Position numbers and translations under genes: made by a program
Shown here: positions 10,601 to 21,745 of the stretch, one piece after another
Layout: each line of letters begins with the position of its first letter
Numbering within the stretch: position 1 is the first letter of the stretch
Origin: Blastomyces gilchristii SLH14081
Lineage: Eukaryota; Ascomycota; Eurotiomycetes; Onygenales; Ajellomycetaceae
Direction of reading: 5' to 3'
DNA length: 64,000 bases
NCBI RefSeq assembly: GCF_000003855.2
Contig: NW_003101682.1
Coordinates: 3,747,632 to 3,811,631, forward strand
Notes under the pieces: generated by a model
Database searches by the model: none
The model's input: the letters and a program-made list of their open reading frames with translations, nothing else
Told to the model about the DNA's origin: nothing

Positions 10601-12517
10601 TAATTAAAATTATATGAATTATAATCTGTATTCAGAAAAGTAATGATATTTAATAACACTTTCTGTTAAATTTTCAACAAATGAGCACTATGTTATAATA
10701 TTATGTAAGTGAGAAATAATTTCATAGTCTCATTTAATATCATTCTTAATAATGAGATTAGAATAAAAATATGACTAAGAATTTAAACATATTCTTTATC
10801 TGAGACTAGATTTTTATTTGAAAAGTGAATTTAAGATCTTTAATATTTGAAATAATGTGATTTGAGATCAATGTAATGAATATAAATCGTGATCAGAAGT
10901 AATGCTTTTAGATAACATGATAACTGTAAAGTGTGATTCTGGTCTCAGACATAGTCACACGGTTAGTCTAGTTTCTGTAAAGCTTTCAGTGCTGTCAGTG
11001 CTCTCTGCAGCTCTGCAGGCCTATAATTATCTTCTCTCTACTCACACAATCTCTGACTAGGCATATGAAAATATGTCTAGATTTCCTATCAATGATTCTC
11101 GCATCACAGTGCATTTTCATAATCTTATTATCAATGAGAGATAAATCTCTGAGTACCTGTAAAATCTGAGTAATTAACGCAATATGAATGTCATGAATTT
11201 GTGACAGATGTTGATCTGAACAGATGAGCTCTCTCTCTACATGTCAATTATTTCTGAGCTAAATACTTCAGTATAACTGAGAAAGTGAACACAGCTTTGT
11301 AAGAGATATCTGATTACATACATAGATAGTTAGTCTTTAAGAATCTGCTGCAACTGTGTACACTCTGATATTCAGCTCTTCTGAAGTCTGTGCATTTCTG
11401 ATAATCTTTGCATTAAATACAACAATTGTCTGTACTACAGATATAATGCTCTCTGCTTCTTTAAAAAGCGGTATTAATAGTCACAGAAGAATTGAGTGTT
11501 ACAGATATTCAGAATATGAGTATGAATTTTCTTTATTTTTTCTTTGTTAGTCTCTAAATTGTGTTCACAGTTCTGTTGTTATTTTCTTTGTTTTTTAGCT
11601 TTTAATAAGAACATGATTTCTTCTTCTCTTTGTGTACATTATAAACTGTTCATCTCAGTAGAAACTCATTATCTTATAGACTAGAGTTTAAAAAAACAGT
11701 GTTAATATCTTTATTATAATCAGGTTCTATGTCATTCTGACTTGTCAGAATTTATAGTATGAAAGTCATGTCTTAGCTTCTACAGATGTCTTATCTGTCT
11801 GAATAATTCTCAAGTAAACTCATTCATCTTATCAGAATACTCTTATCACTGAATTTTGAATCAGAGCTTACAATCTTACTTCTCTGAGTTAATAATTTTT
11901 TTGATCTGATATTCTCTTTCACTCTAATACTTTGTAAATAGAGTGATGAGTCACAGAATTCTCTTCTGAGAATTTCTTATATTTACAGAGCAAAGAGATA
12001 TGAAAAACATTGTACATCTGTAGCTTAGATAGTAGTTTCAATCTGTAGAATTGTGAACTAACTTTCTTCATAATCTTATAAGACTCTGTATGCAAGAGAT
12101 TCAGCTTCTTACTAGATCTTTATATAATAATATTTTCTAGACTCAGCTAGACTCTATTATCTTTGTTGAAACTCTTTTTAATATACTTGAAGGCATAGTA
12201 TCTCTTCTAATACTCTTGAGTCTTTCTTAAGAATTTATGAGCTTTCTTCTGAATATTCTGAATTCTCTCAGCTTATTCACAGGCATTATTACACTGTATA
12301 GTGTACTCTTATAAATTCATTAAGATCATCTGAAGATGAGTTTCAGTGAGCATCTCAAAGAGAGTTTTATCTGTACTGATATACTTTGAGTTGTTGTATA
12401 TATACTCTGTAAGTGATAATCAATATACTCAGTTATTCTGATTGTAATTGACAAAGTATCACAGATACTACTTTAATATACTTATCAGATATTCTATCTG
12501 ATTATCTATCTATTGAT

Positions 12518-14017
12518 CAGGCCATGAGAGAGTTATACATAGCCTGTATTACCTCAGTAGCTGATTATGAAGTTCAAGTTTGATGAAACAATCAAGGTAA
12601 TTTCACTGAACTCTTTCAAAGTCTACAAAACAGAGCTTTGAGAAGAATTATGAGAGCATTCAAATCATCTCCTATTAAAGCAATAGAAATTGAAGCTTCA
12701 ATTCCACCTTCTGCTATTTAATTTGAAAAGGCCTGTATGAACTATGCTCTGAGAGGCATGAAGATGAGCTCAAATTATATAATCAGAGAAAGAGTCTCTT
12801 ATTTATATTCATCAGTTAACTCAGGAAATGAACTGGATTGAAATAGATTTCTTAATTGAAATGAGAATAATACTTTAAAGAAAATGCTCTCTCAACTCTA
12901 TAGACTATGTTCACTTATTAAAAATTAATTTTCTTCATTAAATATTGAGAAAATTAATCATGAGAAGATATCTCTCTGAAGAAATAAGCTGAAATCTCTC
13001 ATAGACTTACAAATAAGTGAACTATCTAAAGAGAGAGAATATGAACAGCATTTGAAGAAGATCTCTACAATCAATATAAAAGACTCTATTCTGATTTACT
13101 CAGATAGCTCAAAAAATGAGAATTTGCATAGATTAGACATAGGCATTGCTTATACTGAAGATAATATCAATTTTATCTCAGATTTCTGAAATTTAGGCTG
13201 TGAATCTGAAGTCTTTGATACTGAACTATTTGTAATAGTGAAAGCTTTCAAACTCATTGAAATAAAATCTCATAAAAGAGAAAATAGTTTGAAAGAGATA
13301 TAAATATTCTCTGATAGTCAAGCTGCTTTAAAAAGACTTAGAAATAGTCAGATTCATATTAATCAAATGAATCTTGAACTGATTTTAAACTCTGTTTTGA
13401 AAATTCAAAAGAAAAGAACATCAAAACTGATAATTCATCTGCATTGAGTTCCTGCTCATATAAATCTTCATGACAATGAATTGGCTGATTCAGCTGTAAA
13501 AAAGAGTTCAGAATTAAGAAGATCTATTCAAAAAACAGTGTTCTGATTCTTTATAAAGAGAAAGATAAAAGAATCTTGTTTAAATAAGTGAAATGAAAGC
13601 TGGCAGAAACAAAAGAAGAGTATACATTATTCAAGATTTGAGATAAAATCAAAGTGAAAATCCTGTTTAATTAAATGTAAAAAGAAAATATTCTCATCTA
13701 TAATTCAGCTGAAATTAGAACATGATTATTTCAAATCCTATATACAAACATTTAATGATAGATTTGATTCAACAGAGTGATTATTATTCAATGCAAATGA
13801 AAGTTCTGAGCATATTATAATGCATTATGCATTATACAATAGTCTCAGAGTCAGATTAAAGAAGAAGTATGATTTAAATCAATTAAATATGAGGTTCTTA
13901 TTCTCAACTGAGACAGAAATTAAATACTTAATAGACTTTCTATCAGAAACTCAAGCAGCTATAAGAAAATGACTGAATTCAGAAGTATCTGAATATGAAG
14001 AGGTGGAAATTAATTAG
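12518..14017 (+). pseudogene. LINE-1a RT C-terminus and RNase H (truncated)
   Basis: A reading frame of about 500 codons broken mainly by TGA. It starts in the thumb region after the RT palm ('RELYIACITSVADYE', 'LQNRALRRIMRAFKSS'). An RNase H domain lies at about 13,080-13,520, with 'LIYSDSS', 'IFSDSQAALKRL' and a 'VPAHINLHDNELADSA' block carrying the usual Asp and His positions. A degenerate C-terminal Cys/His region follows ('SSEHIIMHYALYNSL'), and the frame stops at TAG 14,015-14,017. RNase H after RT is typical of Tad1/I-type fungal LINEs (family knowledge). Only 5'-truncated copies are in the window, so neither is autonomous. Confidence 0.8.
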
Positions 14018-14397
14018 ATATAGTCTGTTAAAACAGCTATACACTATCTTTTAATAATTTTATTTTATTATAGTCTCTCTTTACTGTACTTGTTTCTTTC
14101 TGTTCTTTTCTATCTCTCTATTTAATGTGTCTATCTTTAAGACTATGTTCTCTTTTCCTTTGTCATAATATTTTCAAATGATTTCAAAGTATCAGAAGGT
14201 GTTAAAATACTGCAATTTGTAAACAGTTTTTGTATTTTGGGCTGGAATTTTCTGATTTTGCATATCTGAAATTGATAAATGTATAATAGTTGACTCAATA
14301 GATATAGGAAAAACCCTGAGAACTAAACATTCTCAGGTAGATGTCATAGTCTCTGACTGTATACATCTATAATTGAAGAATAATAATAATAATAATA
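12518..14397 (+). mobile_element. LINE-1a, 5'-truncated non-LTR retrotransposon
   Basis: Flanked by a perfect 14-bp duplication ATCTATCTATTGAT (12,504-12,517 and 14,398-14,411). It ends in an AAT-repeat tail (14,379-14,397) and is truncated at its 5' end inside the RT gene. The paralogous unoccupied site is intact in Gypsy-2b near 18,433. It is less decayed than the surrounding gypsy. Confidence 0.9.
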
Positions 14398-15499
14398 ATC
14401 TATCTATTGATAAAAAGCTGTGCTTAGATCTTATAAGATCTTCAGTATAGTTATCAGATCAGATCAAAACTTCTCTGTGAAGATTGATTCTCTGTTTAAG
14501 ATAATGTTTATAGACAATTCATGCAACTGAATTATATTATAGATGAAGATATAAGTTAAATTCTTTGACTTTAAAATCTTACAGGTGGATATAAAGTGTG
14601 TCATCTTAGTAAAGTAATCTACTATCATCAGCACACTGTCAAAGCAGGCATCATACATGTTCTTACTTTCAGAGAGTCTCATGACAGTATTTATTTCTAG
14701 CTGTTTTCAAGGTTTCTGTGAGATGAATGAAGAAGTAAGTTCTTTATATAGTCTGAACTGCACTATCTGTGAATTCTGATAAACAGTATAAGAGTTCACT
14801 ATCTTCTTCACAAGTTCTTGCATTTTCAGTGAGAAGTATTTTCTTATAAGTAACTTATAAGTTCTAGTATCTGTAAAATAACTTACTAGAGAAGAGTCAT
14901 GATATCTTTTAATAAGTTCTACTCATAGAAACTTATTTACAGGTATATAAATCTGACTCTCTCTTTACAAGAGATTATTTAAGTTTCATCAATTCTTTAT
15001 TTCTGCAGTCTTAATCTCTGCTATGAGTAGTTTCTGAATATGCTAAGTATATTTATTCTTTAGTTACAGTTCAGACAATCTGAACAGAAGATCTTATAAA
15101 GACTTATATTCTGTTTTTTCTTACATCAGATCTTTCATAATACTTCTTCAAGTCTGCAAACTCTTCAGATTATAGATACCTTCTTCAAGAATTTTCACAG
15201 AGATTCTCAGAGTGTTGACTCTCAGTGTTATAGAGAGTAGTTATACAGACTTCATTTCTCTCTCTTTCTTCTTCTCTTACAGGGAATTGAGAGACTCTTC
15301 AGTTAATCTCTTTATAATACTCAGTCTGAGCCTTCTATAAAGCTTTTCTATCTTCTGTAGTCTCTCTGTATCTGTTGTCCTGGTCTTCTTGATATAGTCA
15401 GACTGATAAGAGAGTCTGTCTACTGAGTTCTTAATTCTCTTAATATACTCTATTCTGAATCAGAACTCACTCAGTCTCTAAGCTCAGCAGATCTACTAA

Positions 15500-15757
15500 T
15501 GTAAGAATAAGTGCTCGCAGGCGATTATTCGGGTGTTTGCAGCTTGGCGTGATATGTACTGTTAACTACTAGAAGTATCTGCAGTAGAAAGATGAAATGT
15601 AGAAGTTAAATGTATAATAGCATTTAAGCTGAGTTATGAATAGTATTCACAGACTTCAGTCTATATAGTTGTGTATAGTCAAGAGCTGCTAACTCTATTA
15701 ATTATATAAGAGATAGAAATAGAGATAAAGAATCTGCAAGAAGTAGAATTTCTTACA
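15500..15757 (-). repeat. Gypsy-2b 3' LTR
   Basis: 258 bp, TGTAAG..CTTACA. The first ~60 bp (outer edge) keeps CpGs (GCTCGCAGGCG, TTCGGG, TTGGCG); the rest is CpG-free. Confidence 0.85.
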
Positions 15758-17740
15758 TATCTCTCTCTCTCTAAGACTTCATCTGTGAAGTCTTTCACTG
15801 GGTGATTCTATAGAATCAGGCACAGCACTGCAGTGTTACTCACTAAAAACTCTTCACATATATAAAAAATCTCAGTGAGAAAAAATTCCTTGTTACTGTG
15901 AAGAGAAAAGAGTCTGTCACTCAGTTTCTTATTCTGTGAGATTCTTTGTAATCTGCAGATCTTTCTCTGTCTATCATACAGATTCATCTCATATCTTTCA
16001 TATAGAAGGGTTTCTGTTGACTCTCAATCATTTTCACAAGATTCTTATGTAATTATTACACAGATTTATCTTGCATCTTTCAATTATTTTTCTGTGAGAT
16101 TCTTGTGTGATCATTACACAGATTCATTTCACAGATGAATTACTTTTTATGAAATTACTCTTATCAAAGAGAAGTATTCATGAGTTAATATTTCACTTAT
16201 TCTTGTAAATCATCATTCTTTAACACTGTAGAATTGTGAGGAATTTTTCATTCTTTCATCAACTCTGTAAAATTATAGAATCAAGATATTCACAGTCTGC
16301 AATCACTCTCTATAGTCATACAGAAAGCTTCAGATCTGTAATTCACAATCACTCTTTATTTTCTAGAGTGATCTGACTGTTCTGTGAGATTATTCATAGT
16401 GTAAATAACCTCTTTAGAGTAGTATAAATATCTCAGATCTGTTCACAGAATCTCATCTTCTTTTCTCTTTTTCTGTAACAGCTTTTATTTTTATAAACTA
16501 TGAGTATCTTCATTCATCTGTGAAGGGTTTTCACTCAGATAATAGAGAGAGAGTATTTCTAACAATATCTATATATTGATTCAATAACTTTTCAAGAATC
16601 AAAAACTTTTTCAATTTTAATATCTTTATAAATAATATCTGATCATTACTGAGCTTCTTATGAGTGTTCTTATGACTTCTTTAATCACTTTTTATCAGCT
16701 GATGAAGTACAGATGTTATCACTTATAACAGTATCTTTATCTCTTTCAGCTCTGTCACTGCATCTGATTTTCAGGCCAGCAGTCAACTCTGTGTTTCTCT
16801 CAGATCAGTCTCTGACTCTAAGTAGTATAGTCTCACTCTTTGTTATAAGTCTTCTCATAAGTAATTTCTTACAGACTCTAGCTGATAGTTGCTGTAAATC
16901 TTCTGATGCTGCTAGTATCTTCTGCAGCTCTGTGAGTCTATGATCACTCTCTTTCTATCTGTATAATCTCTGATCAGATCTATGTAAATATATCTAGATT
17001 CTCTATCAACAGTTCTTGCACTGTGATGCATTTTCATAATCTCATTATCAATGAAAGATGAGTTCTTAAGTACTCACAAAATCCAGGTAATCAAGACAAT
17101 GTGAATGTCATGAATTTGTGATAGAAGTTAATCTGAACAGATGAGATCTCTCTTTACATCTCAATTATTTCCAGGCTGAATATTTCAGTATAACTGAGAG
17201 AGTAAATATAGCTTTGTAAGAAGTATCTGATTATATATATAGATAATCAGCTCTCAAAACTCTGATACAACTGTATAAACTCTGATATCTGACTTCTCTG
17301 AAGTCTGTGCATTTCTGACAGTCTTCACATTAAATGTAATAATTGTCTGTATCACAGATATAATACTCTCTGCTTCTTTAAAGAGAGAAATTGATAGTCA
17401 CAGAGAGATTAAGTGTCATAGATATTAAGAATATGAGTATGAGTTTTCTTTGTTTTTTCTTTATTAATCTTCAAATTGTGTTCACAGTTCTGTTTTTATT
17501 TTCTTTATTTTTTAACTTTAATAAGAATGTGATTTCTTCTTCTCTTTATATACACTGTGAACTGTTCACCTCAGTAGAAACTTATCATCTTATAGACTAG
17601 AGCTTTTAAATAACAGTGTTAATGTCTTTATTACAATCAGGTTCTTAATGAAAATTATATTATACTGACTTATTAGAATTTATAGTATAAAAGTCATGTC
17701 TTAACTTCTACAGATATCTTATCTATCTGAATAATTCTCA
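15758..17740 (-). other. Gypsy-2b region between chromodomain and 3' LTR
   Basis: About 2 kb, unusually long for a gypsy 3' UTR. On the coding (minus) strand it has open, protein-like stretches: about 80 codons at 16,710-16,950 with one TGA ('ESDHRLTELQKILAASE', a charged helical style) and another near 17,290-17,400 ('AESIISVIQTIITFN') that is also open in Gypsy-2a near 11,360-11,460. The part next to the LTR (15,758-16,460) recurs at 37,300-38,009 and looks non-coding, with diverged direct repeats of an ACAGATTCATCTCAT-type unit. I do not recognise a domain; an accessory 3' ORF is possible. Confidence 0.4.
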
Positions 17741-18786
17741 AGTAAACTTATTTACCTTATCAGAATACTCTTATCACTGAATCTTGAATCAGAGCTCATG
17801 ATCTTCCTTCTCTGAGTGAATAATCTCTTTAATCTGATATTCTCTTTCACTCTCTAGTACTTCATGAATAGAGTGATAAGTCACAGAATTCTCTTCTAAG
17901 AATTTCTTATATTCACAGAGTAAAGAGATATAAAAAATATTGTATATCTGTAATTCAGATAACAATTTTAATCTATAGAACTATGAACTAATTTTCTTTA
18001 TAATCTTATAAGACTCTATCTGTAAGTGATTCAGCTTCTTACTAGATCTCTATATAATAATATTCTTTAGACTCAGTCAGACTCTATTATCTTTCTTAAA
18101 ACTGTTTATAATATACTTGAAGTCATAGTATCTCTTCTAATACTCTTAAGTCTTTCTCAAGAATTTGTGAGCTTTTCTCTTGAATATTCTGAATTCTCTC
18201 AGCCTGTTCACAGGCATTATCACACTCTATAGTATACTCTCACAAGTGTATCAAGATTATTCACAGATAAGTCTCAGTGAGTATCTCAAAGAGAGTTTTA
18301 TCTATACTGACATACTTTGAGTTATTATATACAAACTTTATAAGTGATAATCAATACACTTAGTCATTCTGATTATAATTGATAAAGCACTGCAGATACT
18401 GTTTTAATATACTTATCAGATATTCTATCTAATTATCTATCTATTAATGAAAAGCTGTACTTAGATCTCATAAGAGCTTCAGTATGATTATCAGATCAGA
18501 CTAGAACTTTCTTATAAAGATTAATTCTCTGTCTGAGATAATATTCACAGACAATTCATATAACTGAATCACATTGTAAATGAAGATATAAGTCAAATTC
18601 TTTGACTTTAAGTTCTTGTAAGTGAATATAAAGTATATTATCTTGATGAAGTGATCTACTATTATTAGCACACTGTCAAAGCAGATATCATATATATTCT
18701 CTCTTTCAGAGAGACTTATAAGAGTGTTTATTTCTAGCTATTCTCAAGGTTTCTACAGAATGAGTAGAGAAGTAAGTTCTTTATAT

Positions 18787-19165
18787 GCTCTGGTGGCCGA
18801 ATGATTAATGCGGCCACCCAGTAGCGCCTTGGCGTGGGAAACCAGTGCATGTGGGTTCGAAACCCGCAGAGAATACATTAAATCCAGAACTCAAGCACCT
18901 CAGGTTTCTAATAAATACAGAGGTGTACAAATTGCTTTAATAAAATTACTCTATGTTCCTGGGCTGAGAAGTTATTATCACATGTATTTAATTGTCACTT
19001 CTTTGTATTTTCTATGTTCTTGTTATCTTGGCGTGGTCTCAACATCTGTATTTCCTTCTGTATAATCAACACTTGACCTGTATTTAACATCACGCAAGGA
19101 CTCATCATAAGCTCTGCTTGCATATAAGTATAATAGAAGAATAATAATAATAATAATAATAATAA
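18787..19165 (+). mobile_element. SINE-1a (379 bp), tRNA-like head, AAT tail
   Basis: Flanked by a perfect 14-bp duplication TAAGTTCTTTATAT (18,773-18,786 and 19,166-19,179). The head resembles a class II (Ser/Leu-type) tRNA, with box A TGGCCGAATGATT (18,794-18,806) and box B GGTTCGAAACC (18,854-18,864). It ends ATAATAGAAGAATAATAAT.., very like the LINE-1 3' end. The empty counterpart is at about 14,736 in Gypsy-2a. CpGs are kept, in contrast to the host. Short reading frames across it are accidental. Confidence 0.9.
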
Positions 19166-20691
19166 TAAGTTCTTTATATAATCTGAATCACACTACTAAT
19201 GAATTCTGATAAATAGTATAAGAATTCACTATCTTCTTCACAAGTTCTCATATCTTCAGTTAGAAGTATTTTTTTATAAGCAACTTATAAGTTCTAGTAT
19301 CTGTAAAATAACCTGCTAGAGAAGAGTTATGATATCTTTTAATAAGTTCTATATATAGAAACTTATTCATAGATATATAAATTCAGCTCTCTCTTTATAA
19401 GAGATTAATTAAATTTCTTCAATTCTTTATTTCTGCAGAGTTGATTTCTGCTGTGAGTAGTTTCTGAATATACTGAGTATATTTATTCTTCAGTTGTAGT
19501 TCAGACAATCTGAATAGAAGATCTTATAAAGACTTATACTCTGTTTTTTCTTACATCAGATCTTTCACAGTGCTTCTTAATACTTATAAACTCTTCAGAT
19601 TATAGATACTCTCTTCAAGAATTCTTATAGAGATTCTCAGAGTCTTGACTCTCAGTGTTATAGAGAGTAGTTATACAGACTTCTTCTCTCTCTCTTCTCT
19701 CTTCTCTTATAGAGAATTGAGAGACTCTTCAGTTAATCTCTGTATAACACTCAGTCTGAGCATTCTGTGAATCTTTTTTATCTTCTCTAGTGTCTCTATA
19801 TCTGTTATTCTGATCTTCTTAACATAGTCAGATCTGTGAGAGAGTCTATCTACTGAGTTCTTAGTTCTCTTGATATATTCTATCTTGAATCAGAACTCAC
19901 TCAGTTTCTGAGCTCAGTAGATCTACTGCTGCAAGTGTTTCTTAATTAAAGTAAACTATTATAAGCTGTTATAATCAGTTCTAACAGTAATCACTGATAT
20001 AAGACTCTCAAAGTAGTGATATCAATGATAAAAGAATTTCACTATTATAGAAAGCTTCTGATTATAAATGTTATAATTAATCTTTATAAGTTATATCTTT
20101 CATAAGAAAAAAGTCACTGAAACTCAGTTCTTAGTTAACTGTAGTTATGAGACTATTTCTGAAATTGTAAAGAAGAAGATATCTGTCTTCAATCTGATTA
20201 AGAGTAAGAGATTAAAGTAGAACAGTATTACTGTATTTATAAATATTCATTTTAATCTTGTAAAGATCTTATAAGCTTCTGAGATAAGAAAGTTCTTACA
20301 GTTCTCTCTTCTTAATAATTTTTTCATTCTTCATTTATCAGATAACTTCTTCTTGTTTTCACTCTTCAGTATGTCTGTAAGAATCAAGAGAATTCTTATA
20401 AATATAAAGTTAAATCATCTATAGAAATTCACAAAGCTCAGAAACATCTAAATCTTATAAATACTAGTTAGTTCTGATAATAATAGAATAGTCTTCACTT
20501 ACAAAGATTTTATCTGAATATTATTCACAGTGATTATATATTCTAGAAAATTAATTCAACAAGTACTGAAGTTGTACTTTATAAGCTTAATATATAGTTC
20601 TATCTCATCTAAGACCTTTAACACAGTTTATATATACTCAGTGTGTTCTTTCTTCTTCACAGAGTTTATTATCATATCATTCAGATATACT

Positions 20692-21197
20692 TAGACTGGC
20701 TGCTGAGATCATGAATTTCATGTTTGATCTCATTTGATCTGATCTCATACATTTCTTGCTGTGAATCCCGCTGGGACTGGCTATCAAAAAAACATGTAAA
20801 GTGACTATATAACAGATCTTAAAATGGAACCATAACTTGAAAAAAATAAGAAAGTGATCTCATTTGATCTCATTTAGTCTCATTCTTGGCATAAAGTTAC
20901 TATTTTTAGACATTTTAAGGTTTTTTTTAGACTATTTTTAATTTTTTAAAAAGTAACACTTTTTGATAATGCTCAAATGAGATTTAAAGTCATTTAAAGC
21001 AATAAAAATAATTTAAATTGAGAAGTGGAAATCATGATCTCATTTGAAAAATGTAATAAGAGTAGACAGTAAGTTCTACTGAGACAGTATGAAACTACTC
21101 TCTAATGTTAAAACCGTGTAATGGGATCAGTTGAATTGGTAATGAAACTATTAAAAAATCTGGTCCTGGTCCCAGACACGGTTACACGGTCAGTCTA
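20692..21197. mobile_element. MITE-8a (506 bp), non-autonomous DNA-8 relative
   Basis: Starts TAGACTGGCTGCTGAG and ends ACACGGTCAGTCTA, flanked by a perfect 8-bp duplication GATATACT (20,684-20,691 and 21,198-21,205). The first ~90 bp and last ~35 bp match the DNA-8 termini. The interior has no coding capacity and includes the GTAACACTTTTTGATAATGC motif that also occurs in DNA-8 introns. Confidence 0.88.
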
Positions 21198-21367
21198 GAT
21201 ATACTATCATGAAAACATTCAGATATACATGAAGTGTTTTATTAATAAAAGACTGAAATACTATAAGAGTATTAGTCAAATCAAAAGACATTACTAGATA
21301 TTCAAATAATCTCAGTACAGTTCTAAAGACAGTCTTTCATTAATTCTCAGACTGTATTCACAGCTGT

Positions 21368-21745
21368 TATTATTATTATTATTATTATTATTCTTTCATT
21401 ATACTCATATACAAGCGGACCTTATGATGAGTCCTTGTGTGATGTTAAATACAGGTCAAGTGATGGTTATACAGAAGGAAATACAGGTGTTGAGACCACA
21501 CCAAGATAACAAGAACATAGGAAAATACAAAGGAGTGACAATTAGATACATGTGATAATAACTTCCCAGCTCAAGAACATAGAGTGATTCATTGAGATGA
21601 TTTATACACCTCTGTATTTATTAGAAACCTGAGGTGCTTGAGTTCTGGATTTAATGTATCCCCTGCGGGTTTCGAACCCACGCGCCTTGGTTTCCCAAGC
21701 CAAGGCACTACCGGGTGGCCGCATTAATCATTCGGCCACCGGGGC
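21368..21745 (-). mobile_element. SINE-1b (378 bp), well preserved
   Basis: Minus-strand copy of SINE-1 flanked by TATTCACAGCTGT (21,355-21,367 and 21,746-21,758). Box B is at 21,668-21,678 and box A near 21,727-21,739. The tail reads as TTATTATT.. on the plus strand. CpG, CpC and GpG are all retained although the gypsy around it is stripped of them, so it either arrived later or was too short for the mutating process. Confidence 0.9.

Larger units (their letters stand above)
9151..10970 (-). mobile_element. DNA-8 host copy, right segment
   Basis: Continuation of the copy seen at 1,889-3,385, resuming after the inserted DNA-8a. It repeats 7,347-9,150 in order: CpG-poor version of the TCACGCG..CCGCAG stretch, microsatellite, first coding exon, T-rich tract and terminus ..GGTTAGTCTA. 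It ends at 10,970 and is flanked by GTTTCTGT. Its left terminus lies off-window beyond the Gypsy-1a insertion. The apparent 1.8-kb direct repeat 7,347-9,150 / 9,151-10,970 comes from this self-insertion. Confidence 0.8.
10971..15499 (-). mobile_element. Gypsy-2a, interrupted 3' part of a chromovirus
   Basis: Collinear with 16,960-19,936 of the complete Gypsy-2b copy. It holds, on the minus strand, the pol 3' half and the downstream region. DNA-8 interrupts its 3' side at 10,970, a LINE-1 is inserted at 12,518-14,397, and it stops at 15,499 against the LTR of Gypsy-2b. No LTR of its own is in the window. Confidence 0.75.
11790..15499 (-). pseudogene. Gypsy-2a integrase and chromodomain (decayed)
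   Basis: Read from right to left. The integrase core is clearest at 14,464-14,682, where a 72-codon open stretch includes 'DSVLMIVDYFTKMTHF' (first catalytic Asp) and 'LNRESIFTEKF'. The latter matches the usual SDRGS..F block, but the second catalytic Asp is Asn, as expected from G-to-A decay. Integrase C-terminal sequence flanks the LINE insertion, and a chromodomain-like block lies at 11,800-11,960, with a 2-bp deletion relative to 17,740-17,890. The gene is non-functional. Confidence 0.7.

Noticed and set aside
7347..10970. 1.8-kb tandem duplication
   Set aside because: Element termini and an 8-bp duplication at 3,378 and 9,151 show nested insertion of one DNA-8 into another.
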